11,748 nt of DNA from Blastocladiella britannica. Taxonomy: Eukaryota > Blastocladiomycota > Blastocladiomycetes > Blastocladiales > Blastocladiaceae. The stretch spans positions 1-11,748 of the forward strand of contig MU625102.1 of assembly GCA_025349905.2 (NCBI GenBank), written 5' to 3'. Below, piece after piece: positions 1 through 6,746 of this stretch (position 1 is the stretch's first letter; every line of letters starts with the position of its first letter). The translations under genes were made by a program, and so were the position numbers. The notes under the pieces were generated by a model. The model was not told where the DNA came from, did not search any database, and worked only from the letters and a program-made list of their open reading frames with translations.

Positions 1-117
1 TGCTTGCCCATAAGGAGGTAAAAATCAAGGCGGACCATCAAACCCAGCAGGAGCAGGGGTTGCAGGCGCGGTGGTGGTGACATTGGCTGTCACGGGCAGC
101 CTCACGAGTACCACGCG

Positions 118-164
118 CTCCACGGGTTACTCCACGGGTTACTCCACGGGTTACTCCACGGGTA
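118..164. repeat. 12-bp tandem repeat, about 3.9 copies
   Basis: Three exact copies of CTCCACGGGTTA are followed by a fourth that changes at its last bases, at 118-129, 130-141, 142-153 and 154-164. Read on the + strand it would give repeated Ser-Thr-Gly-Tyr, but the surrounding frame shows no other coding character. I regard it as a minisatellite in non-coding DNA. The rest of 1-117 shows nothing I can identify. Confidence 0.85.
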
Positions 165-262
165 GCTGTATAGTGCTTAAATGCTTTAATACAGTCGCAC
201 ATTACGCGTGCGAAAGCAACGCACAGAGAGAGATTGGGTCATGGTTGTGTGTTAAGAAATGC

Positions 263-372
263 AAAACGAGGTTGATAGAACATTCGAGGAGAAAAAAAAA
301 GCGATGCCAAACGTCAACCTCGTTTTATTCACACATACCTCGTTTTACATTACGGTAACGTAAAACGAGGTT
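263..372. repeat. Cluster of inverted AAAACGAGGTT-like elements with a near-perfect 35-bp palindrome
   Basis: Four copies of an AAAACGAGGT core lie within 110 bp. One is on + at 263-275 and is matched by an exact 13-bp reverse complement at 314-326. A second reverse copy at 337-348 pairs exactly with a forward copy at 360-371. The DNA between the last pair is itself palindromic (TTACGGTAA, 350-358), so 337-371 is a palindrome with one mismatched pair (349/359). It lies just downstream of the bHLH gene. It could be a transcript-end hairpin, a protein-binding site or the remnant of a small inverted-repeat transposon; the sequence does not decide. Confidence 0.75.
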
Positions 373-392
373 CTAACTGAATTATAATTTTT

Positions 393-398
393 TTTATT
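393..398 (-). terminator. Candidate polyadenylation signal of the bHLH gene
   Basis: AATAAA on the minus strand begins about 33 nt after the TGA stop at 431-433 and sits in an A-rich stretch. The position suits a cleavage/polyadenylation signal for the bHLH transcript. It is a short motif in A-rich DNA, so chance occurrence is possible. Confidence 0.4.
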
Positions 399-430
399 TT
401 CATTTTCATTTTTTCGAGGATGTAACCTGG

Positions 431-2016
431 TCACGGGATGGGCATATAGACCGAGAACCCACACCCGGTATCGCAAAAGGTGGGGACCGACGATAGCTCC
501 GCCGCCGCCGAAAGCAGTGGTTGTTGCTGCTGCTGTCCAGCCATGTAGGCGGATGGGTTGGATCCTGTTCCATCGCGTCCAGTCCATGCCGGGATCGCAG
601 CGGCAGCGGCGGCAGTGGTGTCATGGCGGATCCAAGTCGAAGGTCCCGGCGGCAGCCGAGGAGGGAAAGGGAACGACAGAGAAGAAGAAATGTGGGTAGG
701 ATCGGCAGGCACAACAGCAGAGCGAAATGATGACGGGTCAAGCGGCGGCACTATCATTTGCGCTGGCAGAGTCGCCGCCCACGCATGACGGAGAGCCAGT
801 GGCTGGGACGGAACCACAATTGCCGCCGCGTCTGTTTCGGCGGAAGGTGTCGCCAAACCCGAGGTAGCCCTCGCGCCATACGCGCGGGGGACATGTGGCG
901 GTTGTTGTTGTTGCTGTTGTTGTGGCATCAGGAGACGCGGTTTGTTCCGGGCAGGAGGATCAGCAACAGCAGCGGAGGGTGGCGACGGATTGGTGGCAAA
1001 AAGACGGTGAGGCGGCGGCGGCGGTAAGAAAGTACCGGACGGTGCCGCCGCCTCGGCGATGGTGGCGAAAGTGGCCGTGGGCAGCGGGAACGTCGATGAA
1101 AACAAGGACGGGAGGAGCATCAGCGGGTCAAGGTGTGCCAGCGGGTCGTATCCCGGGTCCAGTGAGGGCACCCCGTCGCCAGCGCGGTACACGATCGGTG
1201 GGGGCGGGTCCATGTCCCACTGCGAGTCGGGCGGGCGGTGGAGCAGCGGGCCATGGCAGTCCCATATGCCACCACTGGGTGCCGTTGCTTGCCCTTCTAC
1301 TTCGAATCTCCCAGAGGGTCCAAGTCCAGACGGTTCGATCGTGTCTCCCGGCTGCTGCTCCTCTTCCTTTTGCTTTGGCAAAGGTGCTTGGTGGACACCG
1401 CCACCGCGATGAGCTGCGGGTATCATGAGGGACGTCGCTACGGGAAGCACCTCCATAACGGGGGGAAGAGCCCGGAGCTGTTCCTGCAGCTCGAGAATGT
1501 AGGCTCGAGCGCGGCGCAGAAGCTCAGCGCTGGTGGGTTTGAGGCCAACCAGGTCCGGGATCACGTCGCGAAGCTGATCCTGCATCTCGCGGTGCTTGAT
1601 GCGGCGCTTGCGCTCCTCCTCATTATGTGTCAACCGGTCAGGACGGCGACTATATCAACACCGCGGTGAGTCAACGTGTTTTGGGCGTCTGATTTTGAAA
1701 AAAAAATGGAAACTATAACGCACTTGCGCCGGGGGGCACGGCGGCGGCGGGTCGAGTTGGGATCATCGGTAGTATCAGTAGCACTAACAGCTTCGGGAGC
1801 AATTGAAGGGCGCATGCTCTCGTTGTCGCCGTCGTCGCCGTCCATATCACCATTATCAGGGTCGAAATGGACAGGTTGTCCATACGGGTGTGCCTGCGTC
1901 GAGCCCGGAAACGCAGCGTACGGTGGGAGCGGCGGCGGCGAAAACTGGAACCCACTTCCATTTGCCGCTGTCGTCGTTGGCAGCGGCAGCATTGTCCGAG
2001 GGTGCGGTGGCCACAT
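431..2016 (-). CDS. bHLH transcription factor (E-box binding, group B type)
   Basis: Proposed exons on the minus strand are 1724-2016 and 431-1649, giving 503 residues. The intron 1650-1723 has donor GTGCGT, a run of nine T and acceptor ATATAG, and splits an Asn codon in phase 2. The ATG at 2016 is used because an in-frame TAG lies 15 nt upstream. Residues about 104-160 form the bHLH: basic region THNEEERKRR with His106, Glu110 and Arg114, the H-E-R trio that marks CACGTG-binding group B proteins, then helix 1 (MQDQLRDVIPDL), a short loop and helix 2 ending YILELQEQL. No leucine zipper follows clearly. The N-terminal part is Pro-rich with an acidic patch and an Arg-rich stretch just before the intron. 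The roughly 340 residues after the bHLH are disordered, with polyQ, polyP and polyA runs typical of activation regions. It presumably acts in the nucleus as a dimer; target genes and orthology are unknown. The fold call is secure and the exact role is not. Confidence 0.85.
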
Positions 2017-2164
2017 TGTTAATTTTTTCTATTTTTGCGCAAGATAAACCTGAAACGAAGTTTACACGGTCGTGTGTCTCAGCGTGTCGCCATTTGTGAT
2101 TCGTGACATTCAAGAAAAGCTGTGTCGATGAGAACGAGAGAGATATGAGCGGGAACACTTGGAT

Positions 2165-2214
2165 CTGGAAAAAAAAAATGCAATCTTTTGAGTTATGTCA
2201 ATCATCATCGCTAC
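2165..2214 (-). other. Possible extra intron at the 3' end of the H2C2 gene
   Basis: A strong acceptor (ten T then CCAG, ending at 2165) has no use in the main gene model. Pairing it with a GTAGCG donor at 2214 gives a 50-nt intron that removes the TGA at 2198-2200. About 28 new residues would follow before another stop near 2080. It could equally be a 5'-leader intron of the bHLH gene. Transcript data are needed to choose. Confidence 0.3.
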
Positions 2215-5200
2215 TCCCTCCTCCTCCCAATCCTCCTGCATCGCCTCCTCCAGACGACGACGACGAGCGGTCGGCAGTACACCCGTCGCACCCGTCAACG
2301 TACTCCTGGACAAATACTTCAGTGATTCCGCACCGTGATCGGCGGTTCTGGTAATTCTTGCTGTTTTGGCTTGGCCAGAAATCAACATCAATCGGTTCCC
2401 AACACCACCGCTAAAATTATAAAACGTACCACAACATCATTAGCGTTTCCTTTGCACCTCGGTGATGCTGATGAAGCTGATTCGTGTTAGGCCCGGGCTG
2501 GGCATGGAATTCGGCCACGATCGCCGCCCAATCCTATTGTGTGCTCAAAAAGGTGAGGTCGCTAAAATTGGCAAAAAAAAGACACAATATACCTCCTGAG
2601 GCGCAATGATCAGACTACACCCCTTCCACGACAACTTCCGGTACTGCGGACGCGATGCCATGAGCTGCAAATTGTCTTGCAATCGCTTCCACCTCCGGAC
2701 CCACCCACCAAATCACGTCAGTCTACTTCCATCACAAGAAAAAAAATGTGTAAGTGCACACAACACACCGCTTGCGGGACAAGGCCTTTCCGGTCGACGC
2801 TTCAATGATTTCGTCGCGGGTAGGATACCATGGACAGTCGGCTCCCACCTGCGACGGGTCGCCGGGTCGAGGCAGGTGGGGGTGGCGATCGCGCGACGAT
2901 CCGGGGGACGCCGGGCCCAGTGGTGTCTGCGCCGCGAGTTCCAGGTATTGAACCATCAAGTCGTATGTTCCGCGAGTAAACACATGGTAGTCCTTCTGCA
3001 CAATCCAGACAACAGCAATGGTGTCAGAAAAACAAAGGATCGCTCCAAGATAAAAATATACGATCCAAACGAACCTGAACCGCATCCGAGCCGCTGGCAG
3101 CTGCTTTGGACTTGGCGGCCGCGCCCGTACCGTTAGCTGCTGCTGCCGAGGACCGGGTCCGGCGCACCTGAGCGCCCGATCGGAGCGCCAGGAATGGCAG
3201 CGCTTCCGCCGACGAGTCAGGGTCAGTGGTTGAAACGGGGTCCACAGCGGCGGCGGCCACGTGGGACGTCGACTGCGCGGCATGTCGACTCTCTGGTTCG
3301 CCATTGTCGTCTTCTACATCAAGGTCACCGTTACCATCATACTGTCGCCGGGAGTCGCGACGTGGGGTCGTCGGCGGCGGCGGCGGTGGCGGCAGCAGTC
3401 GCTGCTGGCTCTCGGTCGGGTCCCTTGATCGGCGGCGTTTGCGGCTCACGCGGGGCACGTGCACCGCCGGCGACGCTGGGTCGCTTGCTCCAGGCAGCGG
3501 GACGTCCTGGGGTGACTTTGGTGGTACGTCTCGACTGCGCGGCAAGGGCTGGGGCCCAGATTCACGCTCATAGGGCTCGCGCCAGCCATTGTCCATGTCG
3601 CGGCGCCCAGGCGCGAGAATTGTTGGCCGCGGTGGACGCATATCATATTCTGGGGAGCGGAAATCATTGGCGAATGAGTGAATGAAAAAAAATGTGCAAA
3701 TCGTTTGATTGGCCTTCAAGTGGGGAGTGAAAGTGAAGAAAAAAAAAACACAAACATACCCCTCCCCGACACGACAGGATCGTGCACATCCAGATGCGGA
3801 CTGCGATGCGATGTGGCCGACGCAGCGAAGCGGGCAGCGGCAGCGGCAGTGGCACTGTCGCGCCGGTGATCCCACATATGCTGGTGCTGGTGCTGCTGCG
3901 AATAAGATGTCGCTTCCGATCCAGACCGGGCGTTGCTCCAGCATCGATCGCGAACAGTGAGCGACGGCTCGCTGTAAGACATATGATCAGGGCGGCGGTT
4001 GTCAACTCCCGGCGGCGGCGGAGGAGGAAGCGGCGCCGGCGGCGAGGAATAGTGCGCGGGGTAGTCGCGCCCGGGGTGGTATGGGTCCTGGAGGGAGTGG
4101 TGGCGGAAGCATTCTCTCCCCGGGTATAGTCCTCCATCGCCTCCTAACCGGCCCGCCATGGGCACTGCTGCTGCTGCTGCTGCTGGTCCGTACGCGGCCG
4201 CAGTCGCGGCTTGATGCTGATCGCTCATGGGAGCTAAAGGGACCAGGGGCATTCGAGGAATTGAACACATGGGAAGGAAAAAGCAAAAAAATAAATAAAA
4301 TGGAAAATGACAATGGGAATCCGAAAGCAAGGGTCAGCGCCAGAAGGAGACAGAAAATGTTAAATTGAACGATACCTCCTCCTGGCCATCCACCACTCTG
4401 ACTCTGGCGGTGGTGGCGAGGCCGCCTCAGATCCGCCCTTTCCGCCTCGTAATACATCGCTTGGTCGTGTCCATAAGATGCGTGGTGGTGGTGGTGGTGG
4501 TGATCCGGCCGGAAATGGCCAGTCCATGGGCCGTTGCCATTCCAGTTCCAGTGATGTGATGATCCACCTTCCCGTTCGGGATGGGTCATGGGGCCAGCGG
4601 CAGCAGGCATCTCCCAGTGTCCGTTATGGTCGTATGGCGCTCGATCTCGTACAAAATGCATTGCCCTTACCGGAGCTGGCGGCGGCGGCGGCGGCCCCGG
4701 TGCCAGGTATGGTGGCCAGTCAGCCCGATCAGGCGGCAAGTACCCAGTGTCGTGCGGCCAGTCGCTGCCGCTCGCGTGCACGGGAACAGATCCGTCATGG
4801 CCTTGCGCGGCGGGATCACGGTGACGCTCGCCTGAAGTCCTGTCATCGGGGGCCATCAGGCGAGGGCCTGACCCTGGCCATTGAATGAAGAAAAAAAAAA
4901 GTTTAGATCCACCCAATCAATTTGGTCACTTGATTGAACGAAACCCCACCACAAAAAAAAAAAAGTCAAGAAAATAAAACGCACCCTGACCGAATAACGG
5001 TGGCCATGACGACGACGGCATTGGCCCATAACCATGCGGGTACGGGCCTGAGTCATACCGGGAGCCGATCGGGTAAGGACTCACCTGGTGCGGTAAACTG
5101 GTTGGCGGCAGGGACGAGCGAGCATGGACAGGTAGCTGATGGTGGTGGTGTTGCTCTTGGCGCCAATCAGTGGCAGCTGGTGGTGGTTGGGGCTGCAGCT

Positions 5201-5318
5201 GTGGTGCTGCGGTCACAACTTCAGAAGTGGGTCGGAAATGCGTCCGCACGAGTCGCATCGATGCACCAGAAGGTGCGCTTGGCGGTGGCGGCGGTGGTCG
5301 TGGTGGAGAGGAGGACAT
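2198..5318 (-). CDS. Multi-exon protein: long Pro/His-rich disordered region plus C-terminal integrase-type H2C2 zinc finger
   Basis: Eight exons on the minus strand join in phase: 4985-5318, 4376-4873, 3760-4233, 3075-3649, 2769-2995, 2593-2692, 2430-2533 and 2198-2360 (824 residues). Introns are 59-142 nt; donors are GTGCGT, GTATCG, GTATGT, GTTCGT, GTGTGT, GTATAT and GTACGT. Residues 1-627 are low complexity: a Pro run near the start, seven His near 236, QHQHQH, and a basic SRKRRRSR stretch that could be a nuclear signal. From 628 the composition becomes globular. Residues 737-798 fit the integrase zinc-binding pattern: DWAAIVAEFH, then HQHHRGAKETL, then GITEVFVQEYVDGCDGC, with ligands His757/His760 (or His746) and Cys795/Cys798. 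No DDE catalytic core follows; the protein ends in a Ser/Gly and Asp tail. An in-frame TGA lies just upstream of the start codon. Exon 6 has the weakest acceptor (CCGGAG). A CAG/GTGAGT at 5079-5085 inside exon 1 leads to no workable exon. A domesticated integrase finger acting in DNA or protein binding is an inference. Confidence 0.7.
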
Positions 5319-5609
5319 GCGGTGTCAATCAGCGCCTTTCGAATCCGAAATGATAGTGAAAAGATTCAGCGTCGAGTTCGGGAGGTGGCGTGCAGTTGCA
5401 GTGCACAGGATCCGGTTGGTGAAGCGAGTGAAGATAGAAGGGAGGGCGAATATTAACACACGAGTGAGCAATGGCGCAAGCAAGCAAAAAGAGCATGATG
5501 TGGTGAATGCCCAAACCAACACAAATTGCAGAACTAGCAGGCTTCCCACAGCTGACAAAGAAAGGCAAAGAAGGGTACCAGGCAATGCCAGCCCAATCTG
5601 CAAAATCGC

Positions 5610-5661
5610 CTGGAATGTTTTAGAGTTAAGAAAAAAAAAAACAAGCAATGACGGAATGAAC
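5610..5661 (-). other. Candidate 5'-UTR intron upstream of the H2C2 gene
   Basis: On the minus strand CAG/GTTCAT is followed by a run of eleven T and the acceptor ATTCCAG, giving a 52-nt intron much like those inside neighbouring genes. The roughly 290 nt between it and the ATG at 5318 are pyrimidine-rich and hold short hydrophobic-looking frames without a convincing ATG start. I read this as leader rather than coding sequence, which would put the promoter of the H2C2 gene upstream of about 5700. Confidence 0.4.
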
Positions 5662-5705
5662 CTGTTGTGAATGGGGACGTTGGATGTCGTGCGGCGAGCA
5701 ATCAA

Positions 5706-6177
5706 TCTATTTCAATCAGAGGTCGAAGCGAAACGGAGCCGCTATGCCGAGCAGTTGTGATGGCGGTTAGACGATTTCAATGCGAGCTCGAGCCAAACCG
5801 GAGGGGTTGTTTCTGAGTGCCCCGAGGGCCGATCTAGGCCCGGCGTATAAACGATATTATCAAAAGAAGGAAAATAACTGATCTGGCTGGCGTGTGAGTA
5901 TTGTTTTATCGCGTTTAGCTCGTCGAAGTTTTGCTCAGGTTGTCGTTGTTGCCGGAGTTTGGCCTGGAACCAGGAGTCCGCCACCCTTGTCAGTAAACGC
6001 CACATGTGCATTTTTTCTGCGCATGATGTCAAATCGGGGTGCTTCGCATTTTCCAATGAATAGTTGGCTCTCAAGGAACCAAGGTATAGTATGCGAGTAT
6101 TTGCCAGTATTCAGGAAGAATGATATATATATTTACACAACGATGCTTAGGAGAGGAATCCTTGCCTTGAGACTTAC
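5706..6177. other. Intergenic stretch with unassigned minus-strand open frames
   Basis: This lies between the leader of the H2C2 gene and the 3' end of the Cys-rich gene. It is less GC-rich than its neighbours. A 110-codon minus frame (5742-6074) and a second overlapping minus frame of about 60 codons without an early Met (about 5940-6130) look mildly protein-like, but neither matches a family I know and they exclude each other. It probably holds the 3' UTR of the Cys-rich gene and the promoter of the H2C2 gene. An AT run (TATATATAT) sits near 6123-6131. Confidence 0.3.
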
Positions 6178-6509
6178 TTACTTGGACGAGCAGGCACCGG
6201 CAGAGCAGCAGCAGCGCGTCTTGTCGGTGCTGGAAGCGCAAGAGCATGTGGGCTCGTGGACCTGTATTTCTCAATGTGAGTATACTTGTGTGATTTTGAT
6301 CGAGAAATATATACCGTGGCATCAGCACCGTGCATCGACGCGTGAGCTTCGGCGTGGTGCAGGGCGTCACGAGTGGTGGGCGAGTCGCAGTTCTCGCAGT
6401 CACGCACGAGGCGAGGGTTCAGGTCCAGGTCCGTGGCGGAAGTGGCCGACGCGTGGCAGCGGCATGCCTGAAGGGTTGCGGTACCGTTGGTGGTGGTGGA
6501 GGACGACAT
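6178..6509 (-). CDS. Small Cys/His-rich protein, metallothionein-like
   Basis: Proposed exons on the minus strand are 6315-6509 and 6178-6261; the 53-nt intron has donor GTATAT and acceptor TACAG. The spliced product is 92 residues with ten Cys: CRC (16-18), CENC (38-41), CSC (71-73), CCC (82-84) and Cys89. His residues cluster at 51, 52, 56, 60 and 67. Without splicing, the downstream frame loses every Cys of the second exon, and splicing restores CxC and CCC motifs. Such motifs chelate Cu(I), Zn or Cd in metallothioneins, so metal buffering in the cytosol is the best guess, though metallothioneins vary too much to assign a subfamily. A TATA box at 6611-6616 lies about 100 bp before the ATG. 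The final Lys-stop overlaps a donor-like AAGTAAGT, so a further exon cannot be excluded. It could instead be a small zinc-binding protein. Confidence 0.55.
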
Positions 6510-6608
6510 TATGAATGGATTTGTGTTTTGTTGTTTGTTTCTTGAATTCAGATTAGACTGAAGGACTGAAGGACTGAAGGGAAAAGAGAGATGGTGGGCC
6601 GAGGTCAC

Positions 6609-6619
6609 CCTTTATACGG
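6609..6619 (-). promoter_or_regulatory. TATA box of the Cys-rich gene
   Basis: The minus strand reads CCGTATAAAGG, with TATAAA about 100 bp upstream of the ATG at 6509. The same 11-mer recurs at 10216-10226 upstream of GPD1 on the same strand. A start site about 30 nt downstream would give a leader of roughly 70 nt. Confidence 0.6.
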
Positions 6620-6651
6620 CGAGGACTTGGATGTGCGAGTGCATGCACTGA

Positions 6652-6708
6652 ATTTCGGTTAAGGTTTGCTTCTCTTTCATTCCACGTTGAATAAACCTTA
6701 ATCGAAAT
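6652..6708. repeat. 16-bp inverted repeat, 25-bp spacer
   Basis: The left arm ATTTCGGTTAAGGTTT (6652-6667) pairs with the right arm AAACCTTAATCGAAAT (6693-6708), differing at one position. It ends 38 bp before the Bdp1 start codon, so it may be a stem in the Bdp1 leader or a site for a dimeric regulator. Confidence 0.7.
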
Positions 6709-6746
6709 ACACTCTTATACTCGCTGACCCATACCCATTCATATTC

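Larger units (their letters stand above)
6510..6746. promoter_or_regulatory. Divergent promoter region between the Cys-rich gene and Bdp1
   Basis: Only 237 bp separate two opposed start codons. The stretch holds three exact tandem copies of ACTGAAGG (6557-6580) in the minus-strand leader, the TATA box at 6609-6619, a perfect 12-bp palindrome AGTGCATGCACT (6638-6649), and a 16-bp inverted repeat (6652-6667 with 6693-6708, one mismatch). The Bdp1 side shows no clear TATA box. The symmetrical elements are candidate operator sites for one or both genes. Confidence 0.55.

Noticed and set aside
3..130. Possible ends of genes at the left edge (a + frame to a TGA at 78-80; a minus frame rich in Thr/Ala/Pro ending near 32)
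   Set aside because: Too short to judge, no recognisable motif, and the window edge cuts any support.
71..358. 95-codon + frame across the 12-bp repeat and inverted elements
   Set aside because: It is made of the tandem repeat and the AACGAGG elements, with no domain or coding bias; more simply explained as non-coding repeats.
895..1428. 177-codon + frame
   Set aside because: Antisense to the bHLH second exon; low-complexity Gly/Arg shadow of a GC-rich coding strand.
2690..2800. Similarity of RDEIIEASTGKALSRKRWKRLQ to the TEA-domain segment with TGK and RK
   Set aside because: The spacing lacks four residues and the first TEA helix is absent; the segment fits better as the lead-in to the integrase-type finger.
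3258..3263. CACGTG E-boxes (also near 3456 and 8942) as targets of the bHLH protein
   Set aside because: All lie inside coding exons of GC-rich genes, where chance occurrence is expected; none is in a promoter seen here.
5079..5085. Consensus CAG/GTGAGT donor inside exon 1 of the H2C2 gene
   Set aside because: No acceptor downstream gives a workable phase and exon, while GTGCGT at 4984 joins cleanly to exon 2.
5325..5705. Hydrophobic 126-codon minus frame that looks like a membrane protein
   Set aside because: It starts at TTG, not ATG, crosses a likely leader intron, and the hydrophobic residues come from a pyrimidine-rich leader.
5894..6514. 206-codon + frame
   Set aside because: Runs antisense through the Cys-rich gene and intergenic DNA, has a Trp/Arg-rich end that is the complement of Thr/Ser codons, and no known domain.
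6637..6643. TGCACTC on the minus strand, matching the animal metal-response core TGCRCNC
   Set aside because: A 7-bp degenerate match within a palindrome; the factor that binds it is known from animals, not fungi.
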